Below are positions 8,648-17,641 of a DNA stretch of 64,000 nucleotides, piece by piece. Each line of letters starts with the position of its first letter. The stretch's first letter is position 1. Source of the DNA: Bacillus_BD sp963765265 (GTDB taxonomy: Bacteria; Bacillota; Bacilli; Bacillales; Cytobacillaceae); assembly GCA_963765265.1 (NCBI GenBank), contig CAVXVN010000005.1:597337-661336 (forward strand). The letters run 5' to 3'. The position numbers were made by a program, and so were the translations under genes. The notes beneath the pieces were generated by a model, which saw nothing but the letters and a program-made list of their open reading frames with translations, had not been told where the DNA came from and made no database searches.

Positions 8648-9316
8648 ATGAAATATCAAAGTGCATTTGAAATAATTGGTCCTATCATGGTGGGACCTTC
8701 TAGTTCTCATACTGCAGGTGCCGTTCGGATTGGAAATATTGCACATCAATTATTAAACGAAGATCCAGTTCAAGTGACGTTTTCTCTTATGGGTTCTTTT
8801 GCAGAAACGTATGAAGGTCATGGCACCGATTTGGCTTTATTAGCAGGTGTATTAGGGCTATCTACAAGCGATGAGAGAATTCCAATTGCTAAACAGTTAG
8901 CTGAAGAAAGCCAATTAGAATATAATTTCACAAAAAAAAACTTAGGCGATTTCCATCCAAATACTGTTTTAGTCGAACTAAAAGGGAAGACAAAAGAAGT
9001 TAAGCTATTGGGAAGCTCGATCGGTGGAGGAAAAGTGGAAATTCAAGAACTTGATGATTTTCCATTAAAGTTTTCGGGTGAAAAACCGACTTTATTCTTT
9101 AACCATACGGATCAAAAGGGAGTTATTGCTGCTATATCTTCTACTCTTCATCAACATGGATATAATATCGCACGACTTGCTCTTGAACGATATAAAAAGA
9201 ATGGTCCTGCTATTGCGATTTGTGAAGTTGACGATATAGTTGAATCAGACCTATTACCTCTACTAAAAAGGGCAATTCCAATAATTGATGAAATTCGACT
9301 AGTACAAACAAAATAG
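8648..9316 (+). CDS. sdaAB: L-serine dehydratase, iron-sulfur-dependent, beta subunit
   Basis: A 222-residue partner of SdaAA. The N-terminal domain (1-145) contains the diagnostic GPIMVGPSSSHTAGA motif. The C-terminal part (from about 148) is an ACT domain (VIAAISSTLHQHGYNIARL), which in this family takes part in serine binding and subunit contact. It is preceded by AGGAGGTCGT and follows sdaAA by 15 bases, so they form one operon ending at the terminator near 9440. Together they supply pyruvate from serine. Confidence 0.93.
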   Translation: MKYQSAFEIIGPIMVGPSSSHTAGAVRIGNIAHQLLNEDPVQVTFSLMGSFAETYEGHGTDLALLAGVLGLSTSDERIPIAKQLAEESQLEYNFTKKNLGDFHPNTVLVELKGKTKEVKLLGSSIGGGKVEIQELDDFPLKFSGEKPTLFFNHTDQKGVIAAISSTLHQHGYNIARLALERYKKNGPAIAICEVDDIVESDLLPLLKRAIPIIDEIRLVQTK

Positions 9317-9422
9317 AAGTTAGAAGTTCTATTTCAAAAAGTTCTTGCTAGAAGGGACTGTAATACAATACTTTGAACCAAAAAAGGAATTAAAAATAAT
9401 AATATTGAAGTTCAGATACAGT

Positions 9423-9460
9423 AAAAAACAGCATTGGTTATCAACCTAATGCTGTTTTTT
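9423..9460. terminator. Bidirectional terminator between sdaAB and the class I aldolase gene
   Basis: AAAAAACAGCATTGG pairs with CCTAATGCTGTTTTTT, giving A/T runs on both sides so that it can serve both converging genes. Confidence 0.85.
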
Positions 9461-9554
9461 AATTTCATTTATATTAAAGTTTTTATATGAAGAAAAAGAG
9501 CGATACATATTCTGAGCAGGCTGAAAGACTAACTCCAATATCTTCGGTTATCCA

Positions 9555-10445
9555 TTATTTGTTGGAAGCTTCAGCAATGCTCTTTATTGATTTGACAAGC
9601 ATTTCGTTGAATTCATCGTCTGTTTGATTAGCAGATAATCCCTCTGTTAGGGCACGTGAAAAACTCGCTATGACTCCATGATTATGTGCCAGTATATCAT
9701 TGGCTTCTGCTTGTAAGTAACCGCCTGATAGCGCAACAACACGTAAAACATGTGGATTTTCAACTAAATCGCTATAGAAATTAACTTCCGACGGTAAAGA
9801 GAGTTTAAGCATGACTTTCACGTCGTTGCTAAGGTTAGATAATTGATTAAGAATTTCCTCTTTTAATAATCCTTCTGCCTCAGCTTTATCGGCGCTGTGA
9901 ATATCCACTTCAGGTTCGATAATCGGTATGAGTCCCTTCGCTAAGATTTGGTTTGCAATCTCAAACTGTTGCTGAACAACTTTCTTAATACCAACAGGAT
10001 TGGCTTCTTTAATATATGAGCGCATTTTTGTCCCGAAGATGTTGAGTTGAATTGCCCGATCGAGAAGTTCATCCAAACCATTAATGGGCTTCATGACCTG
10101 AACCCCATCCTCAAGTGATGCAAGGCCTTTATCAACTTTTAGAAAAGGTACAATTCCTTTCTTCTCCCATAGAAAATCAGCTGTATGTACCCCATCAATA
10201 AAACGATCCATCGTGTTTTCAAATAAGATTGCACCCAAAACATACTGAGAATCAAATGCGGGACTTTTGATAATGCGCTTCCTCATCTCGTGTACTAATG
10301 TGAACATCTCTTCATCATTGGAATAGCGATTTTCACTTATACCATATGACGCCAGTGCCTTGGGAGTGCTTCCTCCACTTTGGTCCAAAGCTGCAATAAA
10401 ACCTTTTCCAGTTTGAATTCGTTCAAATTGCTTGTTATTCATCAT
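9555..10445 (-). CDS. fda: Fructose-bisphosphate aldolase class I
   Basis: A 296-residue Schiff-base aldolase of the staphylococcal Fda type, cleaving or forming fructose 1,6-bisphosphate without a metal. The N-terminal block GFIAALDQSGGSTPKAL is diagnostic; the barrel lysines lie in PFLKVDKGL and FGTKMRSY, and the phosphate loop is VALSGGYL. Two ATGs (10445, 10442) follow AAGGGAGAACC and either may be used. The gene is single, between terminators. The same window holds a class II enzyme (fba, 62106) and a DhnA-type aldolase (2-448), so this one may serve a different condition or metal supply. Confidence 0.93.
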   Translation of the reverse strand: MMNNKQFERIQTGKGFIAALDQSGGSTPKALASYGISENRYSNDEEMFTLVHEMRKRIIKSPAFDSQYVLGAILFENTMDRFIDGVHTADFLWEKKGIVPFLKVDKGLASLEDGVQVMKPINGLDELLDRAIQLNIFGTKMRSYIKEANPVGIKKVVQQQFEIANQILAKGLIPIIEPEVDIHSADKAEAEGLLKEEILNQLSNLSNDVKVMLKLSLPSEVNFYSDLVENPHVLRVVALSGGYLQAEANDILAHNHGVIASFSRALTEGLSANQTDDEFNEMLVKSIKSIAEASNK

Positions 10446-10714
10446 TGGTTCTCCCTTCTAGAAATGAAATTATGTACTTATTTTTAATAATACATGTAAC
10501 TTGAAATAAATGCCAGACTGTAGGAAAGCAAAACTAGATCCTATCTATTTTACTTTGATTTTATTGTTATTTTTTGTTCTTCTGTATCCATAGTTAACTA
10601 AAGATGCAATTTTGCGCAGGGTAAAAACTTTGGGTGAAAAAAACATCATAACTTTTAAAAAACAAAAAAGCCACAAATCCTTATATATCAAGGTTGGCAG
10701 CTTCTTTAAAAGTA

Positions 10715-10787
10715 TGATCCCGACTGGGCTCGAACCAGCGACCTCCACCCTGTCAAGGTGGCGCTCTCCCAGCTGAGCTACGGAATC
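10715..10787 (-). tRNA. tRNA-Val (anticodon GAC)
   Basis: The 73-base gene folds with acceptor arms GATTCCG/CGGGATC, D-arm GCTC-AGCTGGGA-GAGC, anticodon arm CCACC-TTGACAG-GGTGG (anticodon GAC) and T-arm CTGGTTCGAGCCCAG. The discriminator base is A. The genomic sequence continues TACT, so the CCA tail is not encoded and must be added after transcription. It is a lone tRNA gene. Confidence 0.95.
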
Positions 10788-10884
10788 GAATGGATCAATA
10801 ATCCTTACTGGTGAGTGACATCTATAATTTTAATTTAGATTCTGATATTTGTCAATTTCAAAAAACTAAAATTCCATAATAAAA

Positions 10885-10923
10885 ACGAACTTTGACCATC
10901 ATGATAGGATGGTCAAAGTTCGT
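10885..10923. terminator. Terminator after the EamA pseudogene
   Basis: A 16-bp inverted repeat (ACGAACTTTGACCATC with GATGGTCAAAGTTCGT) flanked by AAAAA, which gives a U-run on the minus strand. It ends transcription of the EamA transporter remnant. Confidence 0.85.
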
Positions 10924-10939
10924 TTGAACGCAGGCTGAA

Positions 10940-11851
10940 TTAAGAAGACTCTTTGTTTGCTAATCTTTTCATTAAATTAATATTTAGCGGTTTTTTAAAA
11001 TTTGGATAAGCAATCCCTATTAGAATAACAATTACACCTATCCATTTAGAAAAAGTAACAGCTTCATGCAACACGAGAGTGGACATGAGTACGGCTGTTG
11101 GCAGTTCAGAGGCACTTAATATGGTTCCGAGTCCACTTCCTATTTTGGGCATTCCAATGTTGAATAACAAAGGAGGGACAAGTGAACCAAAGAAACCCAT
11201 AATGAGTCCGTATTTAAGGAGACCGTTTTTCAGTGCCTCATTCATGAGAAATTCAGGTTGCAATACGATAAATATAAGTAAGGCTAGCACCGGTGGTCAT
11301 GATGGCACTTTTCGTAATGGGATGAACAGGGATAGTTGAGCGACCACTTAATATAAATAAAGGTAGCAAACGATAATGCTGATAGTAGTCCCCAACTAAT
11401 TCCAGCAACTGAAAAGGTTATATCCTTTTTTAAAAAACCAGAAGCAAGAAGAGAGCCTAAAAGGATGACTACTGTGGCTATTAAGTTTTTTCTATCAGGT
11501 TTTTTCTTTTCAATTACAGTAATGCAAAATGATACTGACCCAGGTATATTGCAGTAAAAGAATAATGGCAAAAGAAGCATCCACATACCCAAGTGCTTTA
11601 TTGTAAAAAATTCCTGTTAATCCCATTGGAATCCCACTTATGAGTAAAATAAACCATTGCTTTCCACTTAATTTATTTCTAGGTACGAAAATAGAAATCA
11701 TCCATAACATGATGGCTCCAAAGAAGTACTGACTTCCAGTTACATCACTCACTCCAAATCCATCGTTGAAACCTAGTTTTACAAATGTAGACACAACACC
11801 ATAAGAGCAGCCACCAAGAAAAACAAGTAACGCATATTTCCAAATACCCAT
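10940..11851 (-). pseudogene. EamA/DMT-family transporter, broken by about three frameshifts
   Basis: A ten-helix drug/metabolite exporter of about 304 residues in its repaired form. Translation should start at 11851 (MGIWKYALLVF) behind AGGAGGTTATATTTTT. The first half reads to LLLQYTWVSI, then one base is lost near 11525. Reading resumes at VIEKKKPDRKN and runs to SALSFATFIYI. It shifts near 11345 into SGRSTIPVHPITKSAIMTTGA and again near 11290 into LLIFIVLQPEFL, with the second EamA repeat (GTILSASELPTAVLMSTLVL) intact. Several independent small indels make true decay more likely than error. Substrate unknown. Confidence 0.8.
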
Positions 11852-11879
11852 AAAAATATAACCTCCTAAACGCAGTAAA

Positions 11880-11909
11880 GCCACTCATCCCTAATAGGAG
11901 ATGAGTGGC
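11880..11909 (-). promoter_or_regulatory. Hairpin in the leader of the EamA pseudogene
   Basis: GCCACTCATC pairs with GATGAGTGGC about 30 bases upstream of the transporter's start codon. It lies between the truncated glycosyltransferase and the transporter, and could be a weak terminator (TTTA follows) or a leader control element. Confidence 0.45.
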
Positions 11910-11981
11910 GAAAAGTAAAATTGATTTTACAGAAAAATCCACTTGCTACAAACAGTCCTTGTAGCTTTTCATATATATTAA

Positions 11982-12116
11982 TTATATATTTAAATAGTGA
12001 ATTGTAAACTGTAAACATTTGAGAGTTAAAACAGAAGAGAGTTGTGCAGAAGTCTCTTTTAAAACCTCTTCTTCATTAAAACAAGGAACGACAATGGTTA
12101 AAATTGGTTTATTCAT
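11982..12116 (-). pseudogene. Truncated family 2 glycosyltransferase (YkoT-like), N-terminus only
   Basis: A 44-residue frame starts with MNKPILTIVVPCFNEEEVL, the classic N-terminal nucleotide-sugar-binding strand and loop of family 2 glycosyltransferases (dolichyl-phosphate-mannose-synthase-like). It loses homology after about 30 residues and stops. A full enzyme would be over 300 residues. It directly follows the YkoS-like gene (24 bases) in the order seen for ykoS-ykoT in B. subtilis, so it is the stump of that operon's last gene. Confidence 0.7.
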
Positions 12117-12140
12117 ATAGAAAGACTCCTTAAGCAAACA

Positions 12141-13829
12141 TTATTTTACTTGGTAAAGGTAAATGGACCATGCAGAATCTTTTTGATTGAATTCTTTCTT
12201 TAAAATAAGTCCGTTTTCTTCTGCATTCATGATCGGAACTGCTGAGAAAATATATTGGCCTCCCATTTGTTTAAAAACGTTCATATTTAACTGTAAATGG
12301 TTAATTTTCACCTTAGAGTCTTTTTTGAATTCATACCTTTTACCTAATTCAGAAACGAAAATATAGCATCTACCGCCCCAGGTATCAAAGTATTTTTTCA
12401 ATGTAGGATTTTTATCTAACTCTGATGCAATGATTTTCCTAAACTGATGTTTATAGGTTAATGGATAGAAGTTATTATATGTATCCAAAGTGTAAAAACC
12501 ATTGTATTGAGCAATAGAAGGGTGAATCCCGATACTAGCGACTCTGTAACTACTTTGAGGTTTACCGATGTATTGTTCAATTTCTTGAAATTGAGTTGTG
12601 GCATAAAATTGCTTGAAAGATGGACGATGTTCAGTTCGATAAACAATTTCGTCATTTGCGGCAAATAGAACAAGTAATTGCACAATTAAACATATTTTAA
12701 CAAATATTTTCCAGAATCTTCCTTTGTCCCAAAGAAGATAAGCCCCTAGAGCAAACATCATATAAATAATCATGGGACGTAAAAAGTGAAATCGGGCAAA
12801 ATTAAATGTATTTAGTAATGAAACCTGTTCCTTAATGGGTCCCCATCCTTTATAGAACCAAAAGGCATACCAAACAGATAGAACAAAATTGAAAATAAAT
12901 AAGTAAAGAAATCTTTTTTCTGTTGTTCCACGCACTTTATTTTTCCAAATCAAAAAAAGAGCAAGGAAGGAAAGCGGGACAATGACCAAAGTATGAAGTG
13001 TGAGCACATGTGTGTGTCCAAGAAAATAGTTTTTGAATACTAAACGGATTGTGTGCCAGAACCCTAAAGTAGAGCTTGCGAACTCATTTCTGCTTGTCGG
13101 TGATTCTGGAAAAACGAGTGAATAAACAAGGCGATATTCGATCAGCAAATAAATACTTGTCATGAAAGCGATGCTACTAAAAAAGACCCCATTTATTTTC
13201 TTTTTTACGAACCAATCTCTTAGCCACAATAGTCCCATCGCAACTAAAAAGAAGAAAAAGCCTAAAACAAAACTTGAATAAAAAGGGAGTAGTAGAAGAG
13301 TAAGCCACTCTTTCCATGTGTGCTTCCCTTCTCTTATATTTAAAAATGCCCATAGTGCAAGAGGCATACCAAGAGTACTAAGCATGCCTGAAGGCCAAAA
13401 TGGAGTTAATGCAAATGCTAATGAGACCCATATTGTAATCGGGTAAGTTTCTTTAGATTTAATAAAATGTCTTTTTAGTAGTAGATACATACCAAGAAAA
13501 GCAACCATTCTCGTAATGGTTTGACTAATCGCATATGCCAGCATGTTAGGTAGTAGATGATGCAGCCATTGTATTCCGCTAAATTCAGTGCCAAATGCAT
13601 TTCTCGGTAAACCATTTACGATCTGTGGAATTACCGCATGGATCGAGCCAAAGAGTTGACCACTCTCTTTAAGTACTTTATACCACGCTATATTTGAATC
13701 TAAATTATCATGAACCCTAATATGTGCATTTTCCCCTAAAATATACAGTGGAGATACATATAGAACTAATAGAAAAAATGCGATCCATAAATGCTTTTTT
13801 TCTTGACTCATGCCTGTCCAAGATTTCAT
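12141..13829 (-). CDS. YkoS-like multi-pass membrane protein
   Basis: A 562-residue membrane protein with about a dozen hydrophobic segments between residues 15 and 390, and a hydrophilic, probably extracytoplasmic C-terminal domain (about 400-562). An early acidic pair in the first outer loop (RVHDNLDSN) is typical of GT-C-like polyprenyl-sugar transferases, so a glycosyl transfer role outside the membrane is plausible but inferred. Length and neighbours match B. subtilis YkoS. The start at 13829 has only a weak GTGGTG ribosome site. It sits between a polysaccharide deacetylase gene and a truncated family 2 glycosyltransferase. Confidence 0.7.
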   Translation of the reverse strand: MKSWTGMSQEKKHLWIAFFLLVLYVSPLYILGENAHIRVHDNLDSNIAWYKVLKESGQLFGSIHAVIPQIVNGLPRNAFGTEFSGIQWLHHLLPNMLAYAISQTITRMVAFLGMYLLLKRHFIKSKETYPITIWVSLAFALTPFWPSGMLSTLGMPLALWAFLNIREGKHTWKEWLTLLLLPFYSSFVLGFFFFLVAMGLLWLRDWFVKKKINGVFFSSIAFMTSIYLLIEYRLVYSLVFPESPTSRNEFASSTLGFWHTIRLVFKNYFLGHTHVLTLHTLVIVPLSFLALFLIWKNKVRGTTEKRFLYLFIFNFVLSVWYAFWFYKGWGPIKEQVSLLNTFNFARFHFLRPMIIYMMFALGAYLLWDKGRFWKIFVKICLIVQLLVLFAANDEIVYRTEHRPSFKQFYATTQFQEIEQYIGKPQSSYRVASIGIHPSIAQYNGFYTLDTYNNFYPLTYKHQFRKIIASELDKNPTLKKYFDTWGGRCYIFVSELGKRYEFKKDSKVKINHLQLNMNVFKQMGGQYIFSAVPIMNAEENGLILKKEFNQKDSAWSIYLYQVK

Positions 13830-13888
13830 AAATATTTACACCACACTAAACTAAAAAAAATGTCAGTCATATAGGATCCTACTTCCAT

Positions 13889-14578
13889 TTATAATTCATC
13901 AATTCTTACGCATGAATAACCTTGGATCACGAGCTCATTCAGAACTTCTTTCAAGGCTTTAATCGTATTTAAGGGTGCATTTGAGTCAGCTCCAAAAGTA
14001 TCACCACTATCATGCAATAGGATGACATCTCCTTTTTTAATATTTGCCAGCAGTCGATTTTTCACCTTCTGACTGCCTCCTGAACTACGCCAATCCCCAA
14101 CCATCAAAGACCATAAAACGATTTTATAATGACCTTTTAGAAATAAATCAAATATATTTAGAAGTCCCCATGGAGGACGGTAATAAAGAGGGCGAACACC
14201 TGTTATTCCTTCTATAATGAGTGCACAATGATTCAATTCCCTGCGTACTGTCCATGGCGTCATGATCCAGTTTGAACGATGAACATAATTGTGAACGCCA
14301 ATTAAATGCCCTTCCTCATGCATACGAAGGATCAAATCTGGTAGTTTCTCTGCTTTTGAACCTACTACAAAAAAGGTTGCTTTTATATTATATTTTTTTA
14401 ATAAATCAAGAAGAATAGGTGTATAAAGTGCGTCTGGACCATCGTCAAATGTAAAAGCAATTTTAGAAGAGTTTTTCTTTCTTCTAAATACACTGAACCC
14501 TAATCCAAAAGTAAGAAAATAAGGGACGATCGTATAGATCATATAAACAAGAATCAGTATGAATATCATGTAGTACAA
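13889..14578 (-). CDS. Membrane-anchored polysaccharide deacetylase (NodB domain)
   Basis: A 229-residue protein with one N-terminal membrane segment (about residues 3-27) and an extracytoplasmic NodB fold. Motif 1 is AFTFDDGPD, containing the catalytic base and a metal aspartate. Motif 2 is HLIGVHNYVH, a variant of H-(S/T)-xx-H that supplies the metal histidine(s). Motif 3 is YYRPPWG, and the late motif is DVILLHDSG. All key residues seem present, so it is probably an active carbohydrate de-N-acetylase. The probable start is TTG at 14578 behind GAGGTGGC. Its neighbours suggest it modifies a cell-surface glycan or lipid-linked sugar. Confidence 0.82.
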   Translation of the reverse strand: MYYMIFILILVYMIYTIVPYFLTFGLGFSVFRRKKNSSKIAFTFDDGPDALYTPILLDLLKKYNIKATFFVVGSKAEKLPDLILRMHEEGHLIGVHNYVHRSNWIMTPWTVRRELNHCALIIEGITGVRPLYYRPPWGLLNIFDLFLKGHYKIVLWSLMVGDWRSSGGSQKVKNRLLANIKKGDVILLHDSGDTFGADSNAPLNTIKALKEVLNELVIQGYSCVRIDEL

Positions 14579-14671
14579 CTTTTATGCCACCTCTATTCCT
14601 TTCAAATGACTTTTGAAGGAACCAGTAATCGCAATGAAAAAAATTCTCCAAATAGAATCTTTATTGAAAGA

Positions 14672-15831
14672 CTAGTAAATTCCTTGCTTTTGTTCGATAT
14701 TTATCGCTTGGACAATGACATTAAGAGCATCAAAGGAAGATGTCCGCGTTTGATAGGGCTCTGTCAATGTGTTGCATAGACTTTAAGTCTCTTGAATCAT
14801 TCAGTATACTTTCAATCTTTAAAATTAAGTCATTTTCCGTTTTTGCGAGAAACGCCAGTCCTGATTTCCATAAAAATTCCGCATTGTCTTCTTCCTGACC
14901 TGGTAATGGATGGTAGATTAACAAAGGTAATCCCATGGCTAATGCTTCAGATGTTGTGACTCCGCCGGGTTTCGTGATCATAAGATCTGAAATGGCCATT
15001 AATTCTTGAATATTTTCACAAAAACCCAATAATAATACATCATGTTTATAATCTTTTAACTCCAGCTCCAATTGTTTCTTTAATTTCTTATTTCTTCCAC
15101 AAACAATAATCAGCTGCAAAGTTTGTGAAACAGACTCTAATGCACGGAAGGTAGATCGACCTTTTCCAATAAAACCATCACCGCCACCCATTATTAATAC
15201 GGTGAACTTATTTGAGTCTCATTCCATACTTTTCTAATAGAAGTTCCCGTGGTTGTGACTCAATGAATCTTTGACGTACAGGTATTCCGGTATTTTTTAT
15301 TTTGTCATCCTCTATACCTAGAGAAATCAGTCGGTCTCGCACTTGATTGGAGCCAACAATATAAAGATCTGTATAAGGATGAATCCAATAAGAATGGTCC
15401 GTGTAATCTGTAATGATTGTGACGGCAGGAATATTGATTAAACCCTGTTCTTTCAGTTTAGAAATGATTCCTGCTGCAAAAGGATATGTGCTTACAACCA
15501 CTCGAGGTTTAATCCTTTGAATCACTTCTAACATGGTCTGCAAACCAAAAGTAAAAAGTGAATTTAACTTGGTAGAAAAAGAATTCTTGACACGAGTTTT
15601 CTTATAAAAGTAGCTGTACACTTGAGGAAATCTTTTAATGCCTCTTTTGTAAACGAAAAGGCTAACAGGATAAAGATAGGGATGAATCCACTCCATAATA
15701 TCTAAAATAATGGGTGAGGCATTTGGAAGAGTGTATTCCACAGCTTCACTTATTGCTTTTGCAACTTGTTTATGGCCATCTCCAAATGTAGCTGAAAGTA
15801 TAAGAATTTTATCCTTCTCATTATCATTCAT
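14672..15831 (-). pseudogene. MGDG-synthase/UgtP-like glycosyltransferase, frameshifted
   Basis: The gene encodes a family 28-type processive glycosyltransferase of about 385 residues that would add sugar to diacylglycerol. The N-terminal domain begins ILILSATFGDGHKQVAKAI and reads intact to LEKYG. A frameshift near 15220 interrupts it before NKFTVLIMGGGDGFIGKG. The C-terminal UDP-sugar site (DLMITKPGGVTTSEALAMGLP) is intact. A second shift near 14757 is needed to reach the family-like tail (YQTRTSSFDALNVIVQAI). Two lesions support real inactivation. The start at 15831 is preferred over a GTG at 15843. Confidence 0.78.
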
Positions 15832-15858
15832 ACCTTTTCCCACCTTAGATGAATTTAT

Positions 15859-16045
15859 CCCGTCTTAACGGGCAGTAAGACCCCCACCTCGGGGATTCTA
15901 AGTATACGAAAGAAGATAGGTGGGGGATCAACTGCCCGTAAAGATCCGACAAGGTCTTTTCTTGGAGCTTCAGCTCTTAGAAAAGTCAGTCAGGCTCAGC
16001 GTGACTAACCATCAGTGGGGGATGAAGAGAAACCCCCACTGATGG
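15859..16045. other. Non-coding element with three strong tandem hairpins
   Basis: Hairpin A (15868-15889 with 15918-15939) has two 9-bp G/C-rich stems, ACGGGCAGT and CCCCCACCT with their complements, separated by a symmetric four-base internal loop. Its left arm can alternatively pair with CCCGT at 15859-15863. Hairpin B (15956-15968 with 15973-15985) is a 13-bp stem with two imperfect pairs. Hairpin C (16009-16021 with 16033-16045) is a perfect 13-bp stem. There is no coding frame. It resembles the palindromic ends of IS200/IS605-type elements or a structured RNA; which one is not settled here. Confidence 0.65.
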
Positions 16046-16160
16046 AAGTCTTCTTTATACGATAACTATATGCCTTCAACGTGAATATTCTCTTAATATG
16101 ATATTAAAAATGAATTAAAATAGAATAAAAAAGAAAATCTGTCCCTTATACTAATGGAAA

Positions 16161-16193
16161 ACCCAACATTGGATGTTGATCCGTTTGTTGGGT
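16161..16193 (-). terminator. Possible terminator of the DedA-PAP2 gene
   Basis: ACCCAACA pairs with TGTTGGGT. On the minus strand it is followed by TTTTCC. The loop is long, so confidence is moderate. Confidence 0.5.
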
Positions 16194-16218
16194 CTTCTTA
16201 TTTTGCCTACTGATTTGT

Positions 16219-17511
16219 CTATTCATTCATACTTCTTAGTAATTTGAATATCTCAAGTAGCAGAATATTCAAGCCTAACCAAACTCCACCAAAAACATAG
16301 CCTGCAGCAATATCACTGGGAAGTTCAACTTCAAAAAATAATCGACTGAGGGCGATCAAAATTAAAATAATCATTCCGGTAAGTGGAATAAATGTATGGA
16401 TCCAGACTTTATTTACGTTACGAACCAATATAAATACAGCAAACCCGTAAATAATAAAATCCATTAAGGATTGTTCGCTTGGAAAATGATTAAATAGTTG
16501 ATCCATAAGCGAATATTGGCTAAGGGAAAGATTATGGAAAATAGCTTGTAAACTTTCTTCATAGAGTTCCCCACCCAAAATAACGATGGTAAGAGATCCT
16601 AATTCAATTATTTTATTCTTAGCTGTAAAAAGAATCAAAAATAATGTAAAAATGATTAGAATAATTAGTGCCGGCCTCGAGCCCATAAATGTGAATATTT
16701 GCATGGCTTCTTCCCATCGGTTGTTGAAAGTAGAGGAAACCAATAAACTCACAATTTCATTAAAATCACTAAACTCATTACCAAGAAAATCCTGTATAAT
16801 CCCGATCATGAGTAGGATAAAACCTAAGGTTAACAAAGAGGTAATGGTCAATAACAACCCAACTCGTTTTTGGGTATGAAAGATTTTCATGGTCATACTT
16901 AAAAGTTGAATCGCTTTATTTTTAATCTCTACTCTATATTTTTTATATATGTAGAAAAGAGTGGCTATAATCGCTGCCACTATACTTCCAATGATGAGGT
17001 ATTTTTTTATCGAATTGTGAAAATGTTCCCACTGTGGACCTAATAATTTTCCAATTGTAATAAATACCGTCACCCAAATGAATGCTCCACTATAAGCGAA
17101 AAGTGAAAATGTTCGAAAGGGAAGTCTAGTAATTCCCGAAAAGTATCCAGTGATATGTCTGACACCTGGAATGAAATAAGCAATAATCAGTAGCTTATTT
17201 CCATGCTTGGTAAACCAGAGGGATGTTTTTTCAATTTTCTCAGGTCCCATATGAAAACGATGACCGTATTTTTCGAAAAATGGTTTTCCTAACTTAAAAC
17301 CAATCCAATAGGAAATAGTCATTCCGATAGAAGCTCCAGCTCCCGCTATCAAAATGCTAGCCAACCAATTTAAATTTCCTTTGAATATAAGAAAACCGGT
17401 GTAACTCATAAGGACTTCACCTGGTAACGGAAGGGCAATCAATTCAAGTAAAAGGGCAGCGAATAAAACAATATATCCGAATTGATCCATATATGCAGTA
17501 AAATTACCCAC
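16219..17511 (-). CDS. DedA-family membrane protein fused to a degenerate PAP2-like domain
   Basis: A 430-residue protein. Residues 1-200 are a DedA/SNARE-associated (lipid scramblase-like) domain with ELIALPLPGEVLM, YWIGFKLGK and the conserved FIPGVRHITGYFSG. Residues from about 215 form a PAP2 (type 2 phosphatidic acid phosphatase) fold with six helices. The PAP2 catalytic motifs are altered: SFPSGH appears as HFPSEQS (about residue 342), and SR-x5-H-x3-D appears as SRLFFEVELPSD, losing its histidine, while no K-x6-RP motif is seen. A structural or non-catalytic role is therefore likely for that half. The GTG start at 17511 follows AAAGGAGCATTTGTC. Confidence 0.8.
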   Translation of the reverse strand: MGNFTAYMDQFGYIVLFAALLLELIALPLPGEVLMSYTGFLIFKGNLNWLASILIAGAGASIGMTISYWIGFKLGKPFFEKYGHRFHMGPEKIEKTSLWFTKHGNKLLIIAYFIPGVRHITGYFSGITRLPFRTFSLFAYSGAFIWVTVFITIGKLLGPQWEHFHNSIKKYLIIGSIVAAIIATLFYIYKKYRVEIKNKAIQLLSMTMKIFHTQKRVGLLLTITSLLTLGFILLMIGIIQDFLGNEFSDFNEIVSLLVSSTFNNRWEEAMQIFTFMGSRPALIILIIFTLFLILFTAKNKIIELGSLTIVILGGELYEESLQAIFHNLSLSQYSLMDQLFNHFPSEQSLMDFIIYGFAVFILVRNVNKVWIHTFIPLTGMIILILIALSRLFFEVELPSDIAAGYVFGGVWLGLNILLLEIFKLLRSMNE

Positions 17512-17641
17512 GACAAATGCTCCTTTGTTAAACGGTATATGATTTCTATATCTTTAAACAGATACGATGAAAAAGAACTTTAAAAAAGGAGTATTTTCTT
17601 CATCATTTAATGGCTATTTTTTAATAAAGATTTAGTTCCTA

